A stretch of DNA of 64,000 nucleotides, taken from positions 62,001 to 126,000 of the forward strand of contig CAZMGV010000002.1 of assembly GCA_964565925.1 (NCBI GenBank), read 5' to 3'. Source of the stretch: CAZMGV01 sp964565925. Its GTDB lineage: Bacteria > JAGRBM01 > JAHCIT01. The translations under genes were made by a program, and so were the position numbers. The notes under the pieces are model-generated. The model saw only the letters and a program-made list of their open reading frames with translations, ran no database searches and was not told the DNA's origin. This document shows, piece by piece, positions 1 to 7,653 of this stretch (position 1 is its first letter; each line of letters opens with the position of its first letter).

Positions 1-153
1 CAGCACTTCCACCTTGCTCGGTTCCTTCACGAAGAACAGGCCGCCCGCGCCTGCGAACGGTTCCACGTAGCAGGTGTGCTCGGGGAACATCGGCAGGATC
101 TGCGACGCGAGGCGGCGCTTGCCGCCGAACCACGGAACAATCGGCTTAGACAT
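1..153 (-). CDS. D12-class DNA adenine methyltransferase, N-terminal fragment
   Basis: The first 51 codons of a minus-strand gene are visible; the rest is beyond the window. The product begins MSKPIVPWFGGKRRLA and continues to YVEPFAGAGGLFF. The PWFGGK segment and the EPFAGAGGL SAM-binding motif are the hallmarks of the Dam-like (D12) N6-adenine methylase family. An AGAAAG ribosome-binding site lies about 8 bases before the ATG. Such methylases are common at the tail-fibre end of transposable phages, where they modify phage DNA against host restriction. The family call is firm; the target sequence cannot be judged. Confidence 0.85.
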   Translation of the reverse strand, partial: MSKPIVPWFGGKRRLASQILPMFPEHTCYVEPFAGAGGLFFVKEPSKVEVL

Positions 154-242
154 AGGTGATCTTTCTGGGCTAGGAATCCCGCGCTGCGTACGCGGCGGGA
201 TGCCTCGGCCCGAAGCTCACGGTGTCATTACCGTGGGTCAGG

Positions 243-280
243 GCGGCCGGGCTGCGTGTTAGCGCACGGAGCCCGGCCGC
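243..280 (+). terminator. Strong hairpin in the 154-304 intergenic gap
   Basis: Arms 243-253 and 270-280 are perfect 11-bp complements (GCGGCCGGGCT and its inverse) around a 16-base loop. They are followed on the plus strand by ATCTTTTCAGTTTT, so this reads as a rho-independent terminator for plus-strand transcripts, although the flanking genes are on the minus strand. Two weaker hairpins lie nearby (178-199, and CACGGT...ACCGTG at 218-235). For the minus-strand operon it could act as an mRNA 3'-end or processing structure. No gene is seen in this gap. Confidence 0.45.
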
Positions 281-304
281 ATCTTTTCAGTTTTCAAGGA
301 CCGT

Positions 305-409
305 TCAGTCTCCGTCCCACTTGTGGACGATAAAACCGGTTACAAAACATATCGCCAGCACGACCGCACCCACGCGGATCAGCCCGTCGACGAACTGCGC
401 TTCGGTCAT
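305..409 (-). CDS. Small single-pass membrane protein (34 aa)
   Basis: The product is 34 residues: a short polar N-terminus (MTEAQFVDG), one hydrophobic helix at about residues 11-29 and the tail HKWDGD. The ATG follows the stop of the upstream lipoprotein gene by one base (TGA-C-ATG), and a GGGGGAG ribosome-binding site lies 8 bases before it. A longer in-frame start exists upstream, but that stretch overlaps the lipoprotein gene and has a GC-rich, non-protein-like composition. Coupling with a lipoprotein suggests a lysis or membrane-protein pair; no family is recognised. Confidence 0.5.
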   Translation of the reverse strand: MTEAQFVDGLIRVGAVVLAICFVTGFIVHKWDGD

Positions 410-410
410 G

Positions 411-713
411 TCAGATGCTCCCCCGGCAGCCCGTGCGTTCGACGCCCCGGGCCGTTCTGGCTGGCCGTGACGGCCGGGGCTGCGGCACAGCGGTGCGCAC
501 GATCTCCCGGCCTTCTTCGCAGCGGCCGGCATCTGCCGAGCCGTGCAGGTCCTTCATCCGCTCCCACTGCCCGTCGCCGATCGCACCGTGGACGCGCAGC
601 TCCCGCGCCTCGGCAATCACCCCGTGCCAGCAGTCCGTTTGAATCGGCCCGGCGCAGCCGCCGCCAGCGAAGGCGGCCGCGAACACCAGCAGCAGCGGGA
701 GCAGACGTTTCAA
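411..713 (-). CDS. Putative small lipoprotein (100 aa)
   Basis: The product starts MKRLLPLLLVFAAAFAGGGC, a charged n-region and hydrophobic core ending in a Cys with a lipobox-like AGGGC. The match is imperfect, because Gly occupies the position where Leu is normal. The mature part is charged, with three further Cys and an Arg/Pro-rich end. It lies between the collagen-like protein gene (stop at 717) and the 34-residue membrane protein, transcribed with both. An outer-membrane spanin-like role is possible for a lipoprotein next to a tiny membrane protein, but nothing in the mature part proves it. Confidence 0.6.
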   Translation of the reverse strand: MKRLLPLLLVFAAAFAGGGCAGPIQTDCWHGVIAEARELRVHGAIGDGQWERMKDLHGSADAGRCEEGREIVRTAVPQPRPSRPARTARGVERTGCRGSI

Positions 714-716
714 CCG

Positions 717-2090
717 CTACCTCTTGACCATATTGCTGACGCGGTACCAGATCGTGCGGTTGTTACCGGTGTTCGTGCTGGTGAGCTTCAGCTCGAAGCT
801 GGTCCCGTTCATGCCGCTGCCGCCGCCGTAGGTGACGCCTGGATCGCCCTGCGCCAGCGCCCCGGCCAGCCCGACCCCTACCAGGTGGGTCGTGTCGTAG
901 AACAGATACCGGTTATTGACGCTGTTCCGGTTCGTGGTCGAATCTTCCGCCGCGATAAACTCGATGTCCGCCTGCGTGTAGGCGGAAGCGTCGATGGTGA
1001 CGATCAGCTGGTCGGTGGTGTTGTTCGCCAGCGTGGTTTTATACCAGGCGTCTGTCACCAGCAGATGCCCGCTGATCCCGTAGATTTTCGCCGGGCCGTT
1101 GGTATTCGCCATGGTTGCGAACCCGGTGGCGCCGCCGCCCGTATACCACTCCCCTGCTGTCCACATGGGTCCGGTCCACGCGCCGCCCCGGATCACGACG
1201 TTGATCACGCCGGAGGTCACCGGGTCCTGTACCGTGTAGCTGGCGGGACCCCATGTGGCGTCCCCGCCCTGCGAATAAGGCTGCCCGTAGAGGACGAGCT
1301 GCGCCGCCACCGCATCGGTCGCCAGCGGATTATCGCCGCCCGCGTTGGTCGCCGTGATCGTGAGTCCGTCGCTGGAAACCACCGTGACCAGCGCGGCCTT
1401 GCCCGACTGGCCGGAGGTCCCGATCACCGCGTATTTGTGAATGTAGGGCCGCACATCGGTGTCGGAGGTGATCGTCGCCGTCGCACCGGACACCGACACG
1501 GTTACCTGCGCCGACGCGACGTTCGACGGGCTGGCACTGTTGCACTTGGCTCCCAGCGCCGGGACATAGCCCTGGAACAGGTCGCCGGTGGAGACGCCAC
1601 CGCCGCCGCCCGACTCGTCCGCCCACTCGGTGTTGTAGTCGGTGTTGTCCGTTTTCTTGAGCACCTGCCCGGTCGTGCCGCCGGCGGGGACGCCGACGCC
1701 GTCGGTCCCGTCAGCGCCATCGGCACCGTCCGCACCTGCCGCGCCGGTGCTGCCCGTCGCCCCGGTGGAACCGGTCGCGCCCTTCTGTGCCAGCAACTGC
1801 CAGTAGGCATTCGACGTCGTCGGCAGCGTCGGCAGCGCGTGGTTGGTGTTGTTGTCGACGCGGCTCACCCATGAATTGCCGGAGTCGGTCACCAGGTCCA
1901 GCGCGTCGTAGGTGGTGCCGCTGTCCCACGCGCCCTTGGACTTGAACGTGCCGTCCACGTGGACCGTGACGGAATCTCCGGTCGACCAGAACGGCCCGGC
2001 AAACGCCGGTGCCGCCGGCAGCGCCAGCAGTCCGGCCGCGAACATCGCGGCAAGGATGAATCGAAGCGGCTTTGAATCTCGTTTGAACAT
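717..2090 (-). CDS. Secreted collagen-like, fibre-type protein (457 aa)
   Basis: The start is the ATG at 2090, behind GGAGGAG at about 6 bases. It gives a clear Sec signal peptide: a basic n-region (MFKRDSKPLRF), a hydrophobic core and an AFA cleavage site before GPFWST. Next comes a module of about 50 residues (KGAWDSGTTYDALDLVTDSG ... WQLLAQKG) like the wall- or sugar-binding modules of phage fibres, then a collagen-like run of G-x-y triplets (about residues 131-158), then a large beta-rich C-terminal region. The fibre-like parts fit its place after the tail fibres. A signal peptide does not fit a virion protein assembled in the cytoplasm, so it may be a lysogen surface protein. Confidence 0.75.
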   Translation of the reverse strand: MFKRDSKPLRFILAAMFAAGLLALPAAPAFAGPFWSTGDSVTVHVDGTFKSKGAWDSGTTYDALDLVTDSGNSWVSRVDNNTNHALPTLPTTSNAYWQLLAQKGATGSTGATGSTGAAGADGADGADGTDGVGVPAGGTTGQVLKKTDNTDYNTEWADESGGGGGVSTGDLFQGYVPALGAKCNSASPSNVASAQVTVSVSGATATITSDTDVRPYIHKYAVIGTSGQSGKAALVTVVSSDGLTITATNAGGDNPLATDAVAAQLVLYGQPYSQGGDATWGPASYTVQDPVTSGVINVVIRGGAWTGPMWTAGEWYTGGGATGFATMANTNGPAKIYGISGHLLVTDAWYKTTLANNTTDQLIVTIDASAYTQADIEFIAAEDSTTNRNSVNNRYLFYDTTHLVGVGLAGALAQGDPGVTYGGGSGMNGTSFELKLTSTNTGNNRTIWYRVSNMVKR

Positions 2091-2121
2091 GTGTCTCTCC
2101 TCCGGCCCTGCCGGTGTGTTG

Positions 2122-2532
2122 TCAGTCTTTCTTGGGGTAAACGGTGACGGTCCCGTAGATCTTGTGCCCGGTGTCAAGCCCCGACTCCTCGAGCAGCAGG
2201 AACGGCGGCAGCACGTCTTCCTTCAGAGTGAGGCTCGCCACGTTCGTTCCGTCGAACGACACGTCCGTGCCGCCCGTCTGGAACGGACCCCACAGCGCGT
2301 CCTTGTCGGCCGCGTAGAGCGCCGCCTCCGGATCTTCCTCGCCGGAAAATCCGCTCGACGACTGGCGCGGGTTCACGCCGGACGCCTTCAGCGCCACCGC
2401 GCCGTTGTTCCAGTCGTCCTTGTCCGTGCCCTCGCCCCACAGGTGGACGACCACCTTGCAGGCGTTGCGGCAGTCGATCCCGATCCGGGAACCCGGCTCT
2501 ATCTCGATAGCGGTCTGTTGGTAATTCGGCAT
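2122..2532 (-). CDS. Hypothetical tail-region protein (136 aa)
   Basis: This is a compact soluble protein with no signal peptide, starting MPNYQQTAIEIEPGSRIGID. It is rich in beta-type alternation and Asp/Gly turns, with two Cys near residues 21 and 25. It sits between the last fibre gene and the secreted collagen-like protein, co-oriented with about 25-30 base gaps. A fibre accessory or small virion decoration protein would fit the position. No family is recognised. Confidence 0.6.
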   Translation of the reverse strand: MPNYQQTAIEIEPGSRIGIDCRNACKVVVHLWGEGTDKDDWNNGAVALKASGVNPRQSSSGFSGEEDPEAALYAADKDALWGPFQTGGTDVSFDGTNVASLTLKEDVLPPFLLLEESGLDTGHKIYGTVTVYPKKD

Positions 2533-2556
2533 GGTGTCTCCTTGGTTTGTTCTCGC

Positions 2557-3585
2557 TCAGTAAATCCGCATCACGTACTGGAACCCGAGGTAGGCCGGCA
2601 CGTTGCCGTCGGGATCGATGTCGTGTTTGTGCAGCGTCGGGACGTTGTCGTAATGATTCGCCACCGAGCCGTTGATCGACGGTGTCGTCTGCGCGACGTC
2701 GTAGCCCGTTGTGGTCACATATGGCGCAGTGTCCGTGTCGCCGCCGTGATCGTGCGTGTCAGCCCCGCCCGAAGGCGTGCTGGCGATCACCGCCGCCGCT
2801 GCCGCGCCGCGCGCGAACTTGCTGGTCATGGTCAGCATCGTCGCGCCGTCGAACGGCGACCTCGGCTCGTCCACCGTCCCGCCCGTGAGCGCCAGCCAGT
2901 TGGCGGGCAGCGCGTCGGATGCGCCCTTCTTGACCCACGGCACCGGTATCCCGATCGGCATCGCCAGCGCGTCGTCCGTGAGCGGCTGCGCCTTGTTCGT
3001 CAGCGTCACGACGCCCGCGCCGTCGGTCGCCCAGTTGCACAGGAAAAACTTGTCGCCGTTCACCAGCGTGCGGACTCCGGCCGACCAGGTGAACTCGGCC
3101 GCGCCGTCGGCCGCGCCGTTTATCACCGCCCAGGTCGGGTTGCCGTCGCCGTCGAACCCGGTCCGGTGCAGATACGCGCCGCCGCTCGACGAGATAGCGA
3201 GCCCCGCGAGGTCCAGATTGGCGACCGGCGCGAACCAGTAGCCGCCCACGACGATCCGGTTGTCGGCCGCCACGCGGATCGTGCTCGCGGCCGGGCTCGC
3301 CACCAGCGTGCCGGCGAACATCCGGTTGGCGGTGATCGCCGGGAACATGTCCACCGGGCGGCCGAGCAGAATGGTCAGCGCCTTGAGCACCTGCCCGTTG
3401 TCATCGCCGTCGGGCGTCAGGCCCGCCGTCTCGATGATCTTCATCAGCTCTTCCTGCACGCCGTTGGGCCAGTCGGCCCCGAGCCGAGTGGCTTTCACGC
3501 CGCTCTCGATAACGCCCTCGCGGAAGCCGTCCTTGCCGGTGCCGAACAGGTCTTCTTCGCGGTAGACGGTGTCGATTCGTTTCAT
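2557..3585 (-). CDS. Tail fibre protein with collar-type C-terminus (342 aa)
   Basis: The N-terminus has the common fibre attachment segment: TRLGADWPNGVQEELMKII followed by a GQVLKAL helix (residues about 30-72). The C-terminus carries DTHDHGGDTDTAP and KHDIDPDG histidine segments and ends in GFQYVMRIY, the ending of short tail fibre and collar-type proteins. It is the third of three adjacent genes with related N-termini and the only one with a full receptor-type C-terminus, so it is the likely adhesin. The ATG follows the upstream stop directly (TGAAATG). Confidence 0.85.
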   Translation of the reverse strand: MKRIDTVYREEDLFGTGKDGFREGVIESGVKATRLGADWPNGVQEELMKIIETAGLTPDGDDNGQVLKALTILLGRPVDMFPAITANRMFAGTLVASPAASTIRVAADNRIVVGGYWFAPVANLDLAGLAISSSGGAYLHRTGFDGDGNPTWAVINGAADGAAEFTWSAGVRTLVNGDKFFLCNWATDGAGVVTLTNKAQPLTDDALAMPIGIPVPWVKKGASDALPANWLALTGGTVDEPRSPFDGATMLTMTSKFARGAAAAAVIASTPSGGADTHDHGGDTDTAPYVTTTGYDVAQTTPSINGSVANHYDNVPTLHKHDIDPDGNVPAYLGFQYVMRIY

Positions 3586-3586
3586 T

Positions 3587-4258
3587 TCAGATTAACTCCG
3601 CTGAGTAGTGCCGACGTTTGGTCCAGACCGACGGCGACGCCGTCGCCATCGCCGCCGTGACGATCACGTCCAGATCGTCCGTCAGGTCCGCCGCGTAGGC
3701 GGCCTCGATCTCCGAGTAGGTGTTCGTGCCCTCGATCTTGAGCCGCGCCAGGACGACCACCTGCCCGGTGAACTCCGTCGCCGAGATCTCCACGTCGAGC
3801 CGCCAGCCGGTCGTGCCGGCCTCTCCGGCTCCGGCGTTGGCGAGCGCCACGGGCGCGCTCGACGGGCTGCCGAACCGGACGGCGAACGAGACCGCCGCGC
3901 CGCTGGTCCGCTCCCCGATCGCGCGCACGCGCAGGCGCCGGCCCGGCGCGAGCGTATCGGCAGGGACCGTGAACCGGACGATCTCCCCGGGCGTCGTCGT
4001 GTTCACGACCTGCACCGTGGCGCCGTCCAGCTCGAATCCCTCGACCGGCTTCACCCCGTAGGCATGGTCCAGGGCGTCCAGCAGATCCTGCTTGCGGCCC
4101 TTCACGAGTCCCGTGCCCTCGCGCTCGATGAACGCGCAGATATTTTCCTGCCAGTCGTTGGCGGCCGCCGCGTCGAGATCTGCGCCCCGGACGCCCGACG
4201 CCGCGTCGTCGTCGACAAACAGCCCGGCAACGGCCCCTGTGGTGTCCGCCCGGTGCAT
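3587..4258 (-). CDS. Tail fibre paralogue 2 (223 aa)
   Basis: The product begins MHRADTTGAVAGLFVDDD and continues AANDWQENICAFIEREG ... KGRKQDLLDALDHAYG, the same plan as the gene before it: a Met-His-Arg-x-Asp start, a D/N-W-Q-E-N helix and an L-L-D-A-L-D segment. The rest looks like an all-beta jelly-roll-type domain (about 80-210). The start is ATG 4258, which overlaps the previous stop as TGATG; longer open frame upstream is shadow. Probably a baseplate-attached fibre or adaptor. Specificity is unknown. Confidence 0.75.
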   Translation of the reverse strand: MHRADTTGAVAGLFVDDDAASGVRGADLDAAAANDWQENICAFIEREGTGLVKGRKQDLLDALDHAYGVKPVEGFELDGATVQVVNTTTPGEIVRFTVPADTLAPGRRLRVRAIGERTSGAAVSFAVRFGSPSSAPVALANAGAGEAGTTGWRLDVEISATEFTGQVVVLARLKIEGTNTYSEIEAAYAADLTDDLDVIVTAAMATASPSVWTKRRHYSAELI

Positions 4259-4944
4259 CAGCGAACCCTCTCCGCCTGCCAGAACTTGCGCTTGATCACG
4301 TTGCCCGCCACGGCGCTGCTCCGCTGGATGGTGACGGCGAAATCCTTGGCCAGCGTGGAATCCTCGGTCGACGCTCCGGCGTCGAACTGCGTGATCGTGT
4401 AAACCGGCTGCGACACGTCCCGGTAGTCGAGCGCCAGCGTTCCGAACTGCGCGCCCGCGCTGCCGTTGGCGGCCAGCTCCGCCTCGACGACGAACGCCGA
4501 GTCGGTGTTCCCGCCCGCCGGCGTATACGCACGGGTGACCAGCGTCGTGCCGCCGTACTTGAGCCGGACCGTCGCGCCGGCCGGGCTGCCGGGCGTCGAC
4601 GACGTGCACATGATCTTGACCCGGATCTTGCGCCCGGTGCCCAGGTCGTTCGCCGGGACCGTGAACCGGACCAGGTCCACTTCCGACGTGCTCGCCGCGA
4701 AATCCGCCTCGACGGGAGATCCCGTCAGCGACCGGTTCCCGATGTAACGCGCGTCCAGCGCGTCGAGCAGGTCCTCGGCGCGGCCCTTCTCCGGCTCGAT
4801 CCCCGCCTCCTCGACGACGTGGAGCAGGTTCTCCTGGATGTCGTTGCACCAGGCGGCGGTGATCACGGTCGCCGGCGTCTCCGTCGTCGGGTCGCCGTCG
4901 GTGAACTGCCCGCTGATATTTCCGGCTCCGTCGATACGATGCAT
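4258..4944 (-). CDS. Tail fibre paralogue 1 (228 aa)
   Basis: The start is ATG 4944 behind a strong GGAGGAAAG site. The N-terminus reads MHRIDGAGNISGQFTDGD, then AAWCNDIQENLLHVVEEAG and KGRAEDLLDALDARYIG, closely parallel to the next gene. Residues about 75-215 form a beta-rich domain that also parallels the next gene (both contain VDLVRFTVPA- or EIVRFTVPA-like strands). A tandem duplication is the simplest reading. It directly follows the gp48-like baseplate gene, the normal place for fibre genes. Confidence 0.75.
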   Translation of the reverse strand: MHRIDGAGNISGQFTDGDPTTETPATVITAAWCNDIQENLLHVVEEAGIEPEKGRAEDLLDALDARYIGNRSLTGSPVEADFAASTSEVDLVRFTVPANDLGTGRKIRVKIMCTSSTPGSPAGATVRLKYGGTTLVTRAYTPAGGNTDSAFVVEAELAANGSAGAQFGTLALDYRDVSQPVYTITQFDAGASTEDSTLAKDFAVTIQRSSAVAGNVIKRKFWQAERVR

Positions 4945-4946
4945 GG

Positions 4947-5534
4947 TCAGCTTTCCTCCGGAAACAGCAGGACGGTGTGCGCCGGCATGATCCGTCCCAG
5001 CGCGCGGGCCAGCGGGTTGTCGGTCCAGGTGCGCAGCGGTTCGCCGCAGCGGCCGCGCCCCGTCCGCAGCGTCCGGACGTTCAGCGCCGCGCCGATGATC
5101 TCCCACACGAACTGCCAGTCGTCGTCGAACAGGTAGCCGTCCACGTCCGAGTCGCAGGTGAACGGGTCGAAGGTGTTGATCGTGATGTCGTATCCGAGCG
5201 CGGCCGCGACGGCGATGAAATACGCTTCCGTCTGCCCGCCCCTGGCCGTCAGCTTCCCCACGACGGCGTCGCGCCGTTCCCCGGCGGTCTGGTCCGCCGG
5301 CGCGTCCCGGTCGGGCAGCTTCAGAACCCTTTCGAAATCGGCGAGCATCTCCGACGTGGTGCGCGGGTCGGTCTCCCGCAGCAGGTCGTCCGTGCGTGCG
5401 TCGAGCCGGGCGTATTCCTGCGCGAGCGCGCCGAGCAGCCGGTCCATGACCGTGCCGGGCGCGCGCGTCCAGGCGCGCCCCGGCGGGAGCAGCGCCTTGA
5501 GCGCTTCCTTCCAGCCGTCCGCGCTCATGCCCAC
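4947..5534 (-). CDS. Baseplate/tail protein, Mu gp48-like (DUF2313)
   Basis: The 195-residue product has the family signature: LKALLPPGRAWTRAPGTVMDRLLGALAQEYARLDAR near the N-terminus, LLRETDPRTTSEMLADFERVL, then an aromatic/Cys middle (DPFTCDSDVDGYLFDDDW) and the NPLARALGRIMPAHTVLLF ending. In Mu this protein links baseplate assembly to the fibres. The gene overlaps the gp47-like gene by 10 bases, which suggests translational coupling. Length and position match Mu. Confidence 0.9.
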   Translation of the reverse strand: MGMSADGWKEALKALLPPGRAWTRAPGTVMDRLLGALAQEYARLDARTDDLLRETDPRTTSEMLADFERVLKLPDRDAPADQTAGERRDAVVGKLTARGGQTEAYFIAVAAALGYDITINTFDPFTCDSDVDGYLFDDDWQFVWEIIGAALNVRTLRTGRGRCGEPLRTWTDNPLARALGRIMPAHTVLLFPEES

Positions 5535-6577
5535 GTAATGGTCCCCAGGGTGATCAGGTGGCCCGCCGCCGACGTCACGTTCGCCGCCGGCGTCGTGAGC
5601 GTGTAGTCGTCCTCGCCGGACGCCAGGCTGATGGCCTCGCGGATGTGGCTGAGCAGCAGCGTGCCGCCCGGCTCCGATTCGCGGCGGATCAGCTCTTCGA
5701 GCGACGCTTCCACGGCGGCCTTCACGGCGGCCGTGTTCGGCGTCACCGCGATAGTCAGGTTCAACGGGTCAGGCACCGGCGCGAACACGATCACATCGGC
5801 GGTCTCCGGCGCGACACTGTCCAGATACGCCTGCACCTCGTCCACCTTGTCCGTGTCCGGGACCACCGGGTCCAGCCCGTCGCAGACGAACATCACGCCG
5901 ACGGTGCCGGGACCCATCCAGGCCTTCATCACCCACACGCGGGTGACGGCCGCCACCGACAGCGTCCACTGCTTGTAGTCGGCCACCGCGCCGCCCTGCG
6001 GGATCTCCTGCAGCCGGAGCAGGAAACGCGATCGCAGTTGCTCGGTCGTCTCGGCGTCGCTGCCGCCCGAAAGGCCGTCGCCGTCCACGACGCCCGTGGC
6101 GTTCACGCCCGCCACCGGGGTGACGAACGTTAGTTCGGTCCCTTCGTCGCAGTTGCCGGCCGTGCCGGCCACGAGCGCCTCGACGGTCACCGCCAGGGTG
6201 CCGCTCGCGATCGTCCCGCCGTCCGTGATCCGGTAGATCACGCCGTCGGCCCGCTGCATCTGCGTATCGGCGTCCACTTCGGTTCCGTCGGTGCCCGTCA
6301 GCGTGACTGTGTTCCCCGCCTTGGCCGGCGGCTTTTTGGTAATTCTGTACATCGCCGACGCGCGGGCCAGCCGGTCGTCGTCCGCCTCGTCCGGCAGGAC
6401 CTGTTTCGCCGCCCACTGGATGTGCCCGTGCTGCAGGTGGGCTGAACCCGCCTGCACCGTTCCCAGCACACGGAGCACCGAACGGCGCAGCAGCGCCCCC
6501 GCGCCCGTCACCCGCGACGCCAGGTCGTTCTGGATGCGCCGGTTCAGTTCCTTCAGCGTGGGGCGTTCAAACGGCAT
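5525..6577 (-). CDS. Baseplate J-like protein, Mu gp47-like
   Basis: The 350-residue product starts MPFERPTLKELNRRIQNDL and has the J-like features: AARLRHGHIQW-like segment (AHLQHGHIQWAAKQVLPDEADD), repeated VTLTGTDGTEVDADT and TFVTPVAGVNATG beta modules, the SGGSDAETTEQLRSRFLLRLQEIPQGGA helix, and ADYKQWTLSVAAVTRVWV. It forms the baseplate wedge with the gp46-like and gp48-like products. It overlaps the gp46 gene by 11 bases and gp48 by 10, a tightly coupled trio. Confidence 0.92.
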   Translation of the reverse strand: MPFERPTLKELNRRIQNDLASRVTGAGALLRRSVLRVLGTVQAGSAHLQHGHIQWAAKQVLPDEADDDRLARASAMYRITKKPPAKAGNTVTLTGTDGTEVDADTQMQRADGVIYRITDGGTIASGTLAVTVEALVAGTAGNCDEGTELTFVTPVAGVNATGVVDGDGLSGGSDAETTEQLRSRFLLRLQEIPQGGAVADYKQWTLSVAAVTRVWVMKAWMGPGTVGVMFVCDGLDPVVPDTDKVDEVQAYLDSVAPETADVIVFAPVPDPLNLTIAVTPNTAAVKAAVEASLEELIRRESEPGGTLLLSHIREAISLASGEDDYTLTTPAANVTSAAGHLITLGTITWA

Positions 6578-7025
6578 TTAAATGGACCTCCCACGTCTTC
6601 TGCCACCGGGACGGCGGCGTGCCCGGCTTCACGATCTCGACAGCCAGCGCCATCAACTGATCGTCATTCGCCTGGATAATCGATGCGGTTACGTTCACGG
6701 CTTCGGCCACACCGTCTTCGATCATCCACTGGAGCGCTTCTTTCGAATAATCCTCGGCCCGGCGCAGGGTCGCGTCGCTCAGGGTTTCGCGCGCCAGCAG
6801 CCACAACCGGCTGCCGATGCGGTCCTGCGGATTGTCGTTCAGCGCGTCGCCCCACCAGCCGCGCCGGTCTTCGCCAGGTTCCACATCTCCCGGCTCTGCC
6901 TCGCGGTCCGTAAACAGGCTGATGAGCACGGCGGTTTCGAGCCCTTCGTCGGCCAGCAGGTCGCCGTCCTGGATCACGAGATCCGCGAGCTGACGGTCGT
7001 TGTCGTAACGGAGTGCGATGTCCAC
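6567..7025 (-). CDS. Baseplate wedge protein, Mu gp46-like (GP46 family)
   Basis: The 152-residue product (MDIALRYDNDRQLADLVIQD) has the conserved core TAVLISLFTDREAE ... RRGWWGD followed by DRIGSRLWLLARE and EDYSKEALQWMIEDGVAE, all typical of the Mu gp46 (gp25-like lysozyme-fold) wedge family. It acts in the baseplate and has no enzymatic role expected. The gene follows the spike gene with a 10-base gap and overlaps gp47. Confidence 0.9.
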   Translation of the reverse strand: MDIALRYDNDRQLADLVIQDGDLLADEGLETAVLISLFTDREAEPGDVEPGEDRRGWWGDALNDNPQDRIGSRLWLLARETLSDATLRRAEDYSKEALQWMIEDGVAEAVNVTASIIQANDDQLMALAVEIVKPGTPPSRWQKTWEVHLNAV

Positions 7026-7035
7026 GGCAGTCCTT

Positions 7036-7653
7036 TCAGCCCATCGCCGCCGGCGTCGTGCCGGTGCTGGCCCCGCCGGCGGTGACGCCGGGGTGCGTGT
7101 GTCCGTTGTAGGTCGTGCGCATTTCGCTCATCGGCCCGTTCGCGTCGGCGACTTCGGCCGCGCCGGTGATGTTGCCGGTGCAATCGAGCTTGCCGTCCAC
7201 TTTCAGGTTGCCGGTGAACTCCGTGTCGGGCGCTTCCACCGTCACCTTCGTCCCGCATTTGACGTGGATGTTCCCGCCTGTCTTCAGGTGGACGAAGCTC
7301 TCGATCTCGCCCGCTTCGGTGAACCGGTAGATCGCCGCCTCGCCGTCCGCGTCCAGGTGCATGCGCCGGGCCCGGTCGGACGCCGCGACGATCACCGGGT
7401 GCGCCGGAGATCCGCCGATGTTCAGCGCAACGACCTCAGCCCCCTTGAACGGCCTGAACGCGAAACCGTACGGCTGGAAATGCTCCGCCGTTTTCGTCTC
7501 GCCGTCGCGCAGGGTGACCTGCAGCCCCTGCATCTTCAGCTCGTCGTTCACGAGCGCGACCGCGCCGCGCAGCACAAGCCCGTTCACCCGGTTGGTAACC
7601 GGCCGGAGCAGCTTCTGGACCGCCCGGATCAGTTGATCTCCAGTGTTGGCCAC
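7036..7653 (-). CDS. Baseplate central spike, Mu gp45-like (gpV type)
   Basis: I place the start at the GTG at 7653 (VANTGDQLIRAVQKL), behind an AAGGAGG site and overlapping the gpP-like gene by 25 bases; the open frame further upstream is shadow. The 205-residue product has an N-terminal OB-type part (QVTLRDGETKTAEHFQPYG), a repetitive beta-prism (TGNLKVDGKLDCTGNITG) and a GHTHPG apex motif whose HxH binds iron at the tip of Mu-type spikes. It is the membrane-piercing spike of the contractile tail. Confidence 0.9.
   Translation of the reverse strand: MANTGDQLIRAVQKLLRPVTNRVNGLVLRGAVALVNDELKMQGLQVTLRDGETKTAEHFQPYGFAFRPFKGAEVVALNIGGSPAHPVIVAASDRARRMHLDADGEAAIYRFTEAGEIESFVHLKTGGNIHVKCGTKVTVEAPDTEFTGNLKVDGKLDCTGNITGAAEVADANGPMSEMRTTYNGHTHPGVTAGGASTGTTPAAMG

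Noticed and set aside
543..3660. Long plus-strand frames opposite the tail fibre genes
   Set aside because: Arg/Ala-rich, low-complexity composition with no start context; the minus-strand genes there have signal peptides, ribosome-binding sites and family motifs.
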